From contig JAFRNE010000005.1 in assembly GCA_017430325.1 (NCBI GenBank), positions 100,365 through 164,364 on the forward strand: a stretch of 64,000 bases of DNA. Direction: 5' to 3'. This DNA comes from Eubacterium sp. (GTDB lineage Bacteria > Bacillota > Clostridia > Lachnospirales > Lachnospiraceae). A program made the translations under genes and the position numbers. The notes beneath the pieces were generated by a model, which had not been told where the DNA came from, made no database searches, and saw nothing but the letters and a program-made list of their open reading frames with translations. This document shows positions 23,738 to 34,400 of this stretch, one piece after another; position 1 is the stretch's first letter, and every line of letters begins with the position of its first letter.

Positions 23738-25102
23738 TCACTTCATCTTTCTCAATTCGGAGATTGCGAAAGGTATGGTTATGCCAAGAGTCATGACATC
23801 GGCCACCATCTGGGTTATCTCAACCCCCCTGAGGCCAAGAAGATAAGGCAGAAGAAGTATCGCAGGAATGAAGAAGATACCGTTTCTTGCCGAAGAGGTT
23901 ATGGATGCCTTAAAGCCGCGTCCTATGGACTGCAGCATCATATTTGTCATGATACTGAAGGCATTGATCGGAAGCACTGCCGCCTGGAATATAAGGGCTG
24001 TCTTACCAACTGCAACAACGTCTGCATCGTTTCTGAAGAGGCTTACCACATCCGGCGCAAATGCTATACACAGTGCACCAAGCATAAAAAGAACGATGGT
24101 TCCCCACTTGACGCAGAACCAGAAGCCCTCACGTACTCTCTCCTTCTTCTTTGCACCATAATTAAAGGAGCAGACCGGCTGATAGCCCTGACCAAAGCCG
24201 ATAAGGGCTGACATCTGCAGCATCATGACCCTGGAAACAATTGACATGCCGGCAATCGCGGCAACTCCGCCGTATTTTCCCGCTGCATGATTAAGAAGGG
24301 TTGTGGCAACAGCCGCAAGTCCCTGTCTGAAAAGCGACGGAATACCACCATTTATTATCTGTCCGAAGTAATACTTATTAAGTCTTACATTCTCCAGACT
24401 GAGCCTTATATTTTCTCCCTTGTAGCTTCCGATCAGAAGCACGAAGAAGCTGATTATCTGTCCGAAGATAGTCGCATACGCGGCACCCTTAACTCCCAGA
24501 TCAAAGTAAAGAATAAGGAGCGGATCCAGCCCCATATTTATGATCGCACCGAAGATCAGGCCAACCATCGCATACATGGCACTGCCCTGGAATCTCAGCT
24601 GATTGTTGATTACAAACTGGCACATCATGAAAGGCGCACCGATCAGTATTATCCTCGCATAATCAGAGGTCATCCTTATGGTCTCTGCCGTTACATCATC
24701 GCCGCTTATAAGAAAATCAGCTATCGGCTCCATGAAGATATTTCCGATGACTGCTATTACGATACCGGCTATAAGTGCCATGATAAAGCCTGAGGAAGCC
24801 ATCTCTGAAGCCTCCTTCTTCTTACCCGCACCAAGCATTCTTGAAAGGAAGTTTCCGGAACCGTGACCGAACATAAAGCCCAGTGCCTGAATGATTGCCA
24901 TCAGCGGAAATACAGTTCCTACCGCTGCCGTTGCCTGAGTTGCATTCTCCGGTATCCTGCCGACAAAATAGGTATCTGCCGTATTATATATGCCTGTTAC
25001 AAGCATACTAATAATAGTCGGCACCGCAAGCTGAAGTATCAGCTTCGGTACCGGCGTCTCTGTCATATATGTATATCTGTCTTTTTTCTTTGCAGCATTC
25101 AT
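23738..25102 (-). CDS. MATE-family efflux transporter
   Basis: 454 aa, twelve hydrophobic segments in two halves. PKLILQLAVPTIISMLVTGI and YNTADTYFVGR are typical of MATE exporters of the NorM/DinF side; the second half starts near GGIPSLFRQGLAAVATTLLN. It exports cationic drugs or metabolites with Na+ or H+. Ribosome site is weak (AGAGA). Likely last gene after hflX, with repeats between the two. Confidence 0.9.
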   Translation of the reverse strand: MNAAKKKDRYTYMTETPVPKLILQLAVPTIISMLVTGIYNTADTYFVGRIPENATQATAAVGTVFPLMAIIQALGFMFGHGSGNFLSRMLGAGKKKEASEMASSGFIMALIAGIVIAVIGNIFMEPIADFLISGDDVTAETIRMTSDYARIILIGAPFMMCQFVINNQLRFQGSAMYAMVGLIFGAIINMGLDPLLILYFDLGVKGAAYATIFGQIISFFVLLIGSYKGENIRLSLENVRLNKYYFGQIINGGIPSLFRQGLAAVATTLLNHAAGKYGGVAAIAGMSIVSRVMMLQMSALIGFGQGYQPVCSFNYGAKKKERVREGFWFCVKWGTIVLFMLGALCIAFAPDVVSLFRNDADVVAVGKTALIFQAAVLPINAFSIMTNMMLQSIGRGFKASITSSARNGIFFIPAILLLPYLLGLRGVEITQMVADVMTLGITIPFAISELRKMK

Positions 25103-25111
25103 TTTTATGTC

Positions 25112-25162
25112 TCTTCTATATCAGCCTTTTCTATATCAGTCTCTTCTGTCTCAGTCTCTTCC
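25112..25162. repeat. 15-bp imperfect tandem repeats across the hflX stop
   Basis: Units TCTTCTATATCAGCC, TTTTCTATATCAGTC, TCTTCTGTCTCAGTC and a partial fourth. On the minus strand each unit carries a TGA, so the hflX frame meets three in-frame stops in a row (the first is used). The last unit supplies the purine-rich site before the MATE start. Confidence 0.7.
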
Positions 25163-26437
25163 GCCAAATCTGTTAAATACATCCACCGGAACCTCGGCTT
25201 CGATGTATATTCCGTCCTCTCTGTACTCTTCCTTCTTCACAAGGCCGCTCTTTCTGATCTCAGCGATCGCAGAGGCCTCATTATATCCGAAGAGCTTCTC
25301 CAGCTGCTTTCTGTCCTCCTTTATTATATCGGACATTGCAGTAAGAAGGCTGTCCACGCCCAGCCCGGTCTTTGCGGAGATCTTAACCTTTTTATAGGCT
25401 CTGGCATCTCTGAGGCCCGCCAGTGCATCCTGATCCAGGTCACTCAGCGCCGCGGCATCTTCACCCGCACCTACAGCATGAACAGAAAACTTATCTATCT
25501 TGTTAAATACAGTAAGTATCTTCTTCCCCTCTATACCAAGCATATCAAGAGTTTCATATACGACCTTCATATCCTCCTCATGCTCCGGAGACGAAGCATC
25601 CACAACATGTATGATATGGTCGGCGTATTTTGCCTCCTCAAGAGTACTGCGGAAGGCATCCACAAGATTGTGCGGCAGCTTTCTGATGAAACCTACCGTA
25701 TCCGTAAGCAGTATCTTCTCACCACCCGGCGTCGTAAGGGCCCTTGTGGTCGTATCAAGAGTCGCGAAAAGCTTATTTTCAGCAAGTATATCAGAGCCTG
25801 TAAGCCTGTTAATCAGCGTGGACTTGCCCACATTCGTATAACCGACTATCGCAAATACAGGTACCGCATTTGCCTCTCTCTTCTTTCTGGTGATCTCTCT
25901 GTGACTCACCACATCACTGAGCTCTCTTCTAAGCTGAGCAACTCTGTTTCTGATAACACGTCTGTCCTGCTCAAGCTTCTTCTCACCCGGTCCTCTTGTA
26001 CCGATACCACCTCCGAGTCTTGACATCGAAAGTCCCTTACCTGTCAGTCTGGTAAGTCTGTACTGAAGCTGGGCAAGCTCAACCTGAAGCTTACCTTCTG
26101 AGGTTATGGCATGCTGAGCAAATATATCCAGTATTACCATGGTTCTGTCCATAACCTTGGTCTTAAGCAGTCTTTCGAGATTTGCCATCTGCGCCGGAGT
26201 CAGCTCATCATCACAGATGATACCGGTGGCTTCCGTGGTATCGATCAGTATCGCAAGTTCTTCTATCTTACCGCTTCCAAGGTAGGTTGATGCTACCGGC
26301 TTGTCGATATGCTGGACCAGCTTTGCTACAGTTTCGGCTCCCGCCGTCTCTGCCAGCTCTTCTAGTTCATCCAATGCTTCATAAGTATCCGTTCCGACAA
26401 GTATAACTTTTTCTATCGGTTCTTCTATAAGTTCCAT
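25151..26437 (-). CDS. hflX: GTPase HflX
   Basis: 428 aa. N-terminal HflX domain with the glycine-rich segment GGGIGTRGPGEKKLEQDRR, then G domain: GYTNVGKSTLINRL (G1), DTVGFIRKLP (G3), NKID (G4). HflX is a ribosome-splitting GTPase used under stress. It starts 19 bases after the preceding c-di-GMP regulator gene; GGAGG is 13 bases from the ATG, longer than normal. Confidence 0.95.
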   Translation of the reverse strand: MELIEEPIEKVILVGTDTYEALDELEELAETAGAETVAKLVQHIDKPVASTYLGSGKIEELAILIDTTEATGIICDDELTPAQMANLERLLKTKVMDRTMVILDIFAQHAITSEGKLQVELAQLQYRLTRLTGKGLSMSRLGGGIGTRGPGEKKLEQDRRVIRNRVAQLRRELSDVVSHREITRKKREANAVPVFAIVGYTNVGKSTLINRLTGSDILAENKLFATLDTTTRALTTPGGEKILLTDTVGFIRKLPHNLVDAFRSTLEEAKYADHIIHVVDASSPEHEEDMKVVYETLDMLGIEGKKILTVFNKIDKFSVHAVGAGEDAAALSDLDQDALAGLRDARAYKKVKISAKTGLGVDSLLTAMSDIIKEDRKQLEKLFGYNEASAIAEIRKSGLVKKEEYREDGIYIEAEVPVDVFNRFGGRD

Positions 26438-26456
26438 TATCCGGTAACAACCTCCA

Positions 26457-28388
26457 TCACAGCTCTCTCATGGAGTATTCTGTGTCTTCATCTATCATCT
26501 TGAGCATGATCTCAACAAAACGCGGATCAAACTGCGTTCCGCTTCCGTTTGCGATCTCACTCCTTACTTTGTCCTGTGGCATAATGCTTCTGTAGCTTCT
26601 CTGGCTTGACATTGCGTCATAAGCATCCGCAACAGCTATTATACGCGCCTCCTCAGGTATTTCCTCTCCTATGAGGCCGTCCGGATAGCCGCCTCCTCCG
26701 TATCTTTCATGGTGCCAGCGTGCACCCACCGAAAGCTTCGGCATCTCCTTTATATTATTCAGTATCTGCGATCCGATGACCGGATGACGCTTTATCTGTT
26801 CAAACTCTTCATCAGTGAGTCGGCCCGGTTTATTGATCACCGAATCCGGCACACCTATCTTACCAACATCATGAAGCAGTCCCATGATGTATATGTCGCT
26901 CTGCTCCTTCGGACTGTAGCCGTATCTTCTTGCTATCTCCCTTGAATACTCGGCAACTCTGCTTGAGTGACCGTTGGTATAGACATCCTTCGCATCGATA
27001 GCTCCCGCAAGAGAACTTACGACATTTAAGAACAGCTGCTCATTCTCTTTAGTCTTCTTATCAACCTCATCCGAAAGACGTTTCTGCAGCTTCAGCAGCT
27101 CTGCCGTCTGCTTAACTCTGATGGTCAGTATTTCCGGTATGAAAGGCTTTCTGATAAAGTCCAGGGCACCAAGTCCCAGGGCCTTCTTCTCTGTATCCGT
27201 ATCATCCTCTGAGGTAAGAAATACGACAGGTATTTCCGCAACCTCAGCACTCTGCCGCTGGAGAGCCTTCAAAGTATCAAAACCGTCCATTCCAGGCATG
27301 TTAAGGTCCAGAAGTATAAGATCCGGGCGGCTGTATCTTACAAAAGCCATAAGCTCTTCGCCCGAGCTAAAGGTTGTAACATCGATATCGCTGTTATTCA
27401 ATATCCTCTTGGCAACCTTCAGGTTCATCATATCATCATCCACCAGGGCAACCCACAGCTTGCCGTTGTCGGTATGGTTATCATCAAAGGTCAGATGCTC
27501 TTCATAGAGATAGAGCCCCTGCTTACCATTATTTTTCTTATTCTTGAGAGCCTTAGTAGCCTTGCTGAGGGCATTTGCATAATCATTGCTTCCGCCATTC
27601 ACATATGCCACGCCGATGGATACACCGATCGGAATATCGGTATTTTTGCCTATTATCTCGGCAGCTTCTTTTTTCAGCTCCTCGTTCAGCTTTTCCGAAA
27701 AGTCTAAGAGCTCCTTTTCATCCTTTAAAGCCGTCGTAAATACGATAAACTCGTCGCCGCCCATCCTTCCGATAACATCACTTTCGCCAAGAGATCTTTT
27801 AAGTATCTCTGCCAGCGAAACAAGTATACTGTCACCGGTCTCAAGTCCGTATATATCATCCAGAAGTTTGAAATAATCCAGGTCTATCATCATGAGATAA
27901 CCTGTTCTTCTCTGGCACAGCATATGAAGTTTGTTATTTACGGCACTGCTGTTCATGAGTCCCGTCAGACGGTCAGTCATGGTATCTGCATAGAATCTCT
28001 GAAGCTTGTCCTTTCTCCTGAGGACATTATCCACCCTCCTGACCAGAACATAAGGATCAAAAGGCTTTCTGATATAGTCTGCGATACCCATCTCAAAACC
28101 GCGGGTCTCCGACTCGATATCATCCTCCGAAGTAAGAAATACGACAGGTACCTCCTCTCTGCCGACACTCTTTTCCCACTCTCTCAGCTTTTCAAGAGTC
28201 TGAAAACCGTCCAATTCAGGCATCTTGATATCAAGCAGTACCAGCTCCGGAGTACCTATCTTCAGGTATTCCAGAAGCTCCTTTCCGGAGTCAAGCGTAA
28301 CCACATCTATATTATTCTTCTCCAATATATTTTTTGCCAGCTTCTGAATAAAAGCATCATCGTCAACGAGCACAATACCATTCGCCAT
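26457..28388 (-). CDS. Response regulator REC-GGDEF-REC-HD-GYP
   Basis: 643 aa. REC1: residues 1-122 with phospho-acceptor D53 and K108. GGDEF domain ~130-290 with intact GGDEF at 210-214; the inhibitory RxxD site is replaced by GESD. REC2: ~312-430, D361, K414. HD-GYP: ~450-640 with HD at 506-507, HHE at 559-561 and GYP at 567-569. It should both make and degrade c-di-GMP, under two phosphorylation inputs. It is divergent from a hybrid kinase gene 175 bases away, the probable partner. Paralogous to the 788-aa protein at 35.2-37.6 kb. Confidence 0.92.
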   Translation of the reverse strand: MANGIVLVDDDAFIQKLAKNILEKNNIDVVTLDSGKELLEYLKIGTPELVLLDIKMPELDGFQTLEKLREWEKSVGREEVPVVFLTSEDDIESETRGFEMGIADYIRKPFDPYVLVRRVDNVLRRKDKLQRFYADTMTDRLTGLMNSSAVNNKLHMLCQRRTGYLMMIDLDYFKLLDDIYGLETGDSILVSLAEILKRSLGESDVIGRMGGDEFIVFTTALKDEKELLDFSEKLNEELKKEAAEIIGKNTDIPIGVSIGVAYVNGGSNDYANALSKATKALKNKKNNGKQGLYLYEEHLTFDDNHTDNGKLWVALVDDDMMNLKVAKRILNNSDIDVTTFSSGEELMAFVRYSRPDLILLDLNMPGMDGFDTLKALQRQSAEVAEIPVVFLTSEDDTDTEKKALGLGALDFIRKPFIPEILTIRVKQTAELLKLQKRLSDEVDKKTKENEQLFLNVVSSLAGAIDAKDVYTNGHSSRVAEYSREIARRYGYSPKEQSDIYIMGLLHDVGKIGVPDSVINKPGRLTDEEFEQIKRHPVIGSQILNNIKEMPKLSVGARWHHERYGGGGYPDGLIGEEIPEEARIIAVADAYDAMSSQRSYRSIMPQDKVRSEIANGSGTQFDPRFVEIMLKMIDEDTEYSMREL

Positions 28389-28444
28389 ATAACGTCCCTT
28401 TCCTCATCAAAATGCCCCAAAAAAAGCAATAACTCCCCAACGAT

Positions 28445-28473
28445 ATTATAGCATTATACGCATGCCTTGAGAA
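28445..28473 (-). promoter_or_regulatory. Candidate promoter of the 643-aa regulator
   Basis: Minus strand TTCTCA, 17 bases, TATAAT; a second TATAAT lies eight bases upstream of the first. The -35 is poor. Confidence 0.4.
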
Positions 28474-28486
28474 GTTTTTTTATTTC

Positions 28487-28515
28487 TTGAAAATAAGTAA
28501 TTATGCATATATACT
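28487..28515 (+). promoter_or_regulatory. Promoter of the hybrid kinase
   Basis: TTGAAA, 17-base spacer, TATACT, about 50 bases before the ATG. Back to back with the promoter of the 643-aa regulator. Confidence 0.6.
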
Positions 28516-28563
28516 TAATCATGGAAAGCTTTGTTTTAAAACGATTCAGGGGAAATTATCAAT

Positions 28564-31287
28564 ATGAAACGAAGTATAAAAACACTTATCATAACACTCA
28601 CATTTACATTCATACTTATGGCGCTGCTGGTCATATTTACTGCCCGTGTCATTTTCAGGACAGCTTTCGATTCCGTAGAGGAGCTTGGCGATGATAAAAC
28701 CTCTGCCATCACTGCCGATCTTGAAAACTATCTGGAGACTGCGAAAAATGTTCTCTGGGTCACCGCAGATACCGTTGACCACATGGTTTCGAAGGGTGCA
28801 GGCACCGATGACATCATCGAATATATCACCCGCGAATCTGCAGGTACCGAGCAGCAGTTTGATGAAAGCTATACAGGCATATACGGCTATATAAACGGCA
28901 CCTATGTTGACGGCGTCGGCTGGGTTCCGCCTGCAGACTACGATCCTACCAAGCGCGACTGGTACAAGACCACTGTCGGCGGCGCAGGAAACGTTGTCAT
29001 AGTCTCACCTTACGTTGATGCCCAGACCGGAAACGTCATTATCTCAGTCGGCAAAGCACTTACCGATAACAACAATGCGCTTGCACTTGATCTTACCCTT
29101 AGCGGTGTTCAGGAGATCGTCGAAAATATCCAGATAAACGGTTACGGCTATGGTTTCATCCTGAATAAGGACAGCATGATAATCTCTCATCCCGACAAAA
29201 CACAGAATGGTATCTTCTACAACGAAACTGACGAAGGAAAGAAATTATTCGATAAGATCGTCAGCGTGGGCAAGGGTAATTTCACTGCTAAGATAAACGG
29301 TGAGAAATGCACTGTATTTGTTGACAATGTCATGGATCAGTGGCATCTCGTGATCGTCACCAAGAATTCAGAGCTCTACAGAGCCCCAAATACTCTTCTC
29401 GTTGTTAGTATACTCATCAATCTGGTCGTATTTATCCTTCTTTCAATCTTCTATATCCTGAGCTACAGGTACGAAGTAAGGTCCAATGAAAGAATCGAGA
29501 AGATGAAGGCCAGCGAACAGAGGAAGGACTTTGAGGCCAAGCTTCTTAAGCTTGAGAAATCAGCGGCCGATACTGCAAATAAAGCCAAGTCTGATTTCCT
29601 TGCCGATATGAGTCACGAGATAAGGACTCCTATCAATGCTATCCTCGGTATGAACGAGATGATACTCCGTCATTCGAAGGAAGGCGAAACTCTGGAATAC
29701 GCCTCAAACATACAGTCTGCCGGAAACACTCTCCTCTCCATCATCAACACTATCCTGGACTTCTCCAAGATTGAAGACGGAAGGATGCATCTTGTTCCAG
29801 CACCATTTGATACAAGCAGTCTTCTGAACAGTCTCTATCATTCCATTAATGAAAGAGCTGCGACAAAGAATCTTGAGCTTAAATTCGATATCGACGAGAC
29901 CATACCTGTAAAGCTTCTCGGCGATGATGTAAGGATCAGTCAGGTTATCATGAACCTGCTGACAAATGCTGTTAAATATACTGAAAAAGGAAGCGTAACC
30001 TTCAGCATGAAAAACCTCGGCGGCGAAGGTGATAACATAAAGCTTCTCGTATCGGTAAAGGATACCGGAATAGGTATCAAAGAGGAAGATATCAGCAAGC
30101 TGTCGATTTCCTTCGAACGTGTTGACGAGAAGAAGAACCGTCATATCGAAGGCACCGGCCTTGGTATCTCGATCGTGACCAAGCTGCTTAAGATGATGGA
30201 CAGCCAGCTCCAGATAAAGAGTACCTACGGAGAAGGCTCGGACTTCTACTTCGAGCTTCCACTCTCAATAGTTGATGCTGCTCCTATCGGAAAATACTCT
30301 CACAGCCTGAAGCCGGAAAAGAGATCTCCTCAGTCAGAGGTTCTTGTACAGTTTTCGAAGGCAAGGATACTTGTTACCGATGATAACGAGATGAACCGCA
30401 AGGTTTCAAAGAATCTTCTCAAGCTGTTCGGCATCGTTCCTGAGATATGCTCTTCAGGAAAAGAAACCATCGAGCTTATGAAGAAGGAGCATTTCGATAT
30501 ACTCTTCCTCGATCATATGATGCCTGAAATGGACGGTATAGAGACGCTGAAGAAGCTTCAAGAGGCTTCCCTTATAAATGACACTGTCGTTATAGCTCTT
30601 ACCGCAAATGCCGTCCTGGGCGCACGTGAGCAGTATCTGAACACAGGCTTTGATAACTATCTGTCAAAGCCTATAAATGTTAACGATCTTGAAGATATCC
30701 TGATACGGTATCTTAAGCCTGATCCTGTTACGGATCAGGAGACAGAAAAAGCGCCGGCTCCGGCAAATGATACAGACAAACTCTCTGCTTCATCACCCAG
30801 AGTAATAGAGACCGTTAAGGATGAAGAAAACGGAGTATATGCAGAGTTTGTTCCATACAACGGAAAACTGCCAAGTGAGGAGGACACTATGGAGAATAAC
30901 AGCAATGGCTTTAAAAATAATACAGCTTCAGTAATGGATAAGCTTCAGGAGCTTGGTATTTCCACAAAGGATGCTCTCATGTACTGTGGAGGCGATGAAT
31001 CCTTCTACATTGAGATACTGGATGATTATTCCAGCGGCGCAGAGGATAAGATCAAAAAGCTTACAGCCTTCCTTGAGGCAAATAACCTGAAGGATTATAA
31101 GATACTTGTTCATTCGGTCAAGAGTTCATCAAAGACCATCGGAGCTATGGAGCTTTTCGCAAAGGCAAAGGACCTTGAAGCAGCCGCTGCCGATGAAAAT
31201 GCTGACTACCTGAAGGAACATCATCAGGCGGTCATGGATGAGCTCCGTGATATGTCCGAGAAGCTTGCCGAGATAATTAAGGCATAA
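28564..31287 (+). CDS. Cache-domain hybrid sensor histidine kinase with REC and HPt
   Basis: 907 aa inner-membrane receptor. TM1 ~9-29; extracellular double-Cache domain to ~275 (DYDPTKRDWYK and VVIVSPYVDAQTG are the typical ligand-pocket strands); TM2 ~277-300. Coiled coil, then HisKA with H351 (FLADMSHEIRTPINAILGM), HATPase with NLLTNAVKYTEKG, DTGIGI and GTGLGIS, REC with D650, a ~80-residue linker and C-terminal HPt with H850 (LVHSVKSSSKTIG). A complete His-Asp-His relay; the final receiver is probably the neighbouring 643-aa regulator. Confidence 0.92.
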   Translation: MKRSIKTLIITLTFTFILMALLVIFTARVIFRTAFDSVEELGDDKTSAITADLENYLETAKNVLWVTADTVDHMVSKGAGTDDIIEYITRESAGTEQQFDESYTGIYGYINGTYVDGVGWVPPADYDPTKRDWYKTTVGGAGNVVIVSPYVDAQTGNVIISVGKALTDNNNALALDLTLSGVQEIVENIQINGYGYGFILNKDSMIISHPDKTQNGIFYNETDEGKKLFDKIVSVGKGNFTAKINGEKCTVFVDNVMDQWHLVIVTKNSELYRAPNTLLVVSILINLVVFILLSIFYILSYRYEVRSNERIEKMKASEQRKDFEAKLLKLEKSAADTANKAKSDFLADMSHEIRTPINAILGMNEMILRHSKEGETLEYASNIQSAGNTLLSIINTILDFSKIEDGRMHLVPAPFDTSSLLNSLYHSINERAATKNLELKFDIDETIPVKLLGDDVRISQVIMNLLTNAVKYTEKGSVTFSMKNLGGEGDNIKLLVSVKDTGIGIKEEDISKLSISFERVDEKKNRHIEGTGLGISIVTKLLKMMDSQLQIKSTYGEGSDFYFELPLSIVDAAPIGKYSHSLKPEKRSPQSEVLVQFSKARILVTDDNEMNRKVSKNLLKLFGIVPEICSSGKETIELMKKEHFDILFLDHMMPEMDGIETLKKLQEASLINDTVVIALTANAVLGAREQYLNTGFDNYLSKPINVNDLEDILIRYLKPDPVTDQETEKAPAPANDTDKLSASSPRVIETVKDEENGVYAEFVPYNGKLPSEEDTMENNSNGFKNNTASVMDKLQELGISTKDALMYCGGDESFYIEILDDYSSGAEDKIKKLTAFLEANNLKDYKILVHSVKSSSKTIGAMELFAKAKDLEAAAADENADYLKEHHQAVMDELRDMSEKLAEIIKA

Positions 31288-31333
31288 ACTTATACAACGA
31301 TCATAAACATATAAAATCACAAAACAATAAATA

Positions 31334-31396
31334 AAAATACCGACACCCTGTTCAGATCATCATATATGCTGAATATCGGGTGTCGGTATTTTATTG
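31334..31396. terminator. Bidirectional terminator between convergent kinases
   Basis: AAAATACCGACACCC and GGGTGTCGGTATTTT pair perfectly over 15 bp, with A-rich and T-rich flanks, serving both converging genes. Confidence 0.9.
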
Positions 31397-31452
31397 TTTG
31401 AGTTTATTATTCAACTCTATTGTTAGATCTTATCGCTGTTTTGAATGCTGTC

Positions 31453-34400
31453 TTACTCCTCATCCTCCGGATAGAACTCAAGTATCACCGGTTCATCAGC
31501 GGATGTTTCAGCTGTCTCAGTAGTGTCAGCTGTATTTTCACTTAAATGAAGCACCTCTCTGATAGCCTCAACAACCTTCTTATACTCATCAAGTACTGCC
31601 GCGTAACCCTCTTCTATAACTGCTGTGTCCTGCTCGATGGCTGCAAGCTCCTGCTTTAGTGCCATATCCGAAAGCGTGTCTGCGCCTATGGTTTTTGAAG
31701 AGCTCTTAAGTGCATGTACATAGGTCTTGTAATCCTTCCATTCAGCCTCATCATGAGCCTTTCTGATATCCGGAAGCCTTTCCTCATAAGACTGCGCATA
31801 GGTTGTCAGAAGCTCCTTATAGAGCTCTTTATCATCCATGGCATATCCAAGTGCGGCATCAATATTAAAGCCCTTTTCACGAAGCTCTGCTAAAACAGGC
31901 TCCTCTTCCTCTTTAAGGTTCCGGCCGTCTGACATATCCCATCTCTCGATACGATCCTCAGGAAGGTATTTTTCCAGCATCTCTTCAAGCTCGGTAGGAT
32001 TGATAGGCTTTGACAGATAGTCTCTGAAGCCCTCGGAAATATACATCTCTCTGGCCCCCGAGATAGCATTTGCAGTAAGTGCTATAACAACAGTATCATC
32101 ACCTATAAGAGCGTCATTTCTGATAGCCTTAAGTGTTTCTATACCGTCCATTCCCGGCATCATATGATCCATAAGAATGATATCGTAACGTTTCTTCTTA
32201 ACCTGTTCCATAGCCTCACGGCCGCTGACGGCAAGATCCGGGACAAGGCCGAACTTCTTCATCAGGCCCTTTGCAACCTTGAGGTTCATGACATTGTCAT
32301 CGACAACAAGTACGTCAGCCTTGATGATCTTAAGCTCATTCTTATCCTTATCGACAACTTTCTCATCTCTATGTCTCTGGTACTGACCAAGAGTGTCCTT
32401 ATCAATTATCTTCTGAATTATCCTGAAGGAGAAGCTTGAACCCTGACCGTATTTACTCTCTACCACAAGTGAGCTGCCCATCAGCTTCAGGATACCGTCA
32501 ACTATTGACATTCCAAGTCCGGTTCCTTCAATGGTCCTGTTTCTTCTCTCCTCAATACGTCGGAAGGATTCGAAGAGCTTCTCCATATCCTCTTCCTTTA
32601 TTCCTATTCCGGTATCCTTAACCTCTACGAAGAGTGTGCACTCCTCTTCGGTAATATCCTCACCTCTCATGGTAAAGGATACAGAGCCCTGATCTGTGTA
32701 TTTTACTGCATTTGTCAGGAGGTTTGTGATAACCTGCCTGATCCTCATATCATCGCCGAACAGTGTCTTCGGAAGCTTCTCGTCAATATCAAGATTGAGT
32801 GTAAGTCCCTTCTTGTCCGCTCTGTCTGAGATCATATTTACGAGACTGTCGATCATCTCAGCCGTATCGTATTTAACAGGAACTATCTCCATCTTACCGC
32901 TTTCGATCTTGGAGAAATCAAGAACACCGTTTATAAGTGTAAGCAATGTCTTACTTGCACTCTTGATGTCCGATGCATATTCCCTTATCGCAGGATCGTC
33001 GGTCTCACGAAGTATCATCTCATCCATACCGATGACTGCATTGATAGGAGTCCTTATCTCGTGGCTCATCTGCGCAAGGAAGTCGGTCTTGGCCTTTCCG
33101 GCTATCGTAGCCTCCTGAACCGCTTCGGAAAGCTTATTATTCATCAGAGTCTGTGACTTGATAACCTTATTGATCAGCACGATGATGACAATGATCATCA
33201 CAAGCACAAATACAGCATAGAATGCGGTGTAGATTATCTGGTAGAGGTAAACCTGCTTCCAGTCCCAGACGATAAATATAGAAAAGCCTGTATCGTTATC
33301 GACTATATATTTGCAGCAGCGTCTTACACCGTCGTAATCCCTGAAGGTGTACATTTCCGACGTCTTGCCCTTATATGCTTCATAATAAGGAGTATCCTTG
33401 ATATTTACCTTTATGTCTGAAGACATCTGGTACTCATCATTCGGATGATTGATAATATCTCCGTTCGGATCCACAAGAAATACATATTCATCCTCGGAAT
33501 AAGTCTCGCCGAAGATATCCACGATCTTGTCCATGTAGAGATCGATACCGAAGATACCGAGGAACTCTCCGTTCTCACCATAAACCATCTTCGATATGGT
33601 TATACAGTAATAGCCTGTCTGCTCATCATAATACGGAGCCGATATACTGCGACCCTCCACTGATTTTTCGGTTTCCCTGTACCACTCTCTTTCCTCAACC
33701 TTCCAGTCCGCCTCAGGCTGCCAGCCGTTATTCATGATAACGGTATGCTCCTTATACGGATTCGCGATATAACACACCGATATGCTCGAATAATGCTTCG
33801 CTATACTGTCCAGCCACTTGACTGCCTTATCATAATCATCAAGTATTTCCGGCTGAGCTGTTATGGCATCGGTGAACATGCTGAGTATGGTCATCTGCTC
33901 CTTATCCCACTGCCTCAGCTGATAACCGTAGTAGTTTCTGCCCATGGTCATAAGGTCATCAACCTCTGCATGACTCGAATTGTAGAAAAGATATGAGCTG
34001 ACTGCCATAAAGATAACAAGCAGTATCACTATGACATTTCTGAATATACGTATGGATTTTGAAAGATTTCTCGAAGATATGCGGCGGCTCTTCTCCTTAT
34101 ATTCCATATCCGTGACCATTGACGAATATGCCTTAAGGTCCTTCATCATTTCGTTCATTCGAAGGCTGCTTGCCTTGATCTCGGCAAAGCTCTCTCTGTC
34201 TGAATTGTCATCAAGTCCGCCCTTATTACTGATATTGATGATATTATCAAGAGGCTCTTTCAGATTCTCTATGATCTTATTTACGAAATGCTCTCTGCTT
34301 CGAAGCGCCTCCTCAGACCTGATACGGTTTCTGATGCCTATGATATAAAGCACTACGATAATAATAAGCATGAAGATATTTACGACAACGTTAAGGATGA

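Noticed and set aside
25155..26023. Long plus-strand frame of Tyr/Arg/Ser-rich composition
   Set aside because: Antisense shadow of hflX, whose motifs are complete.
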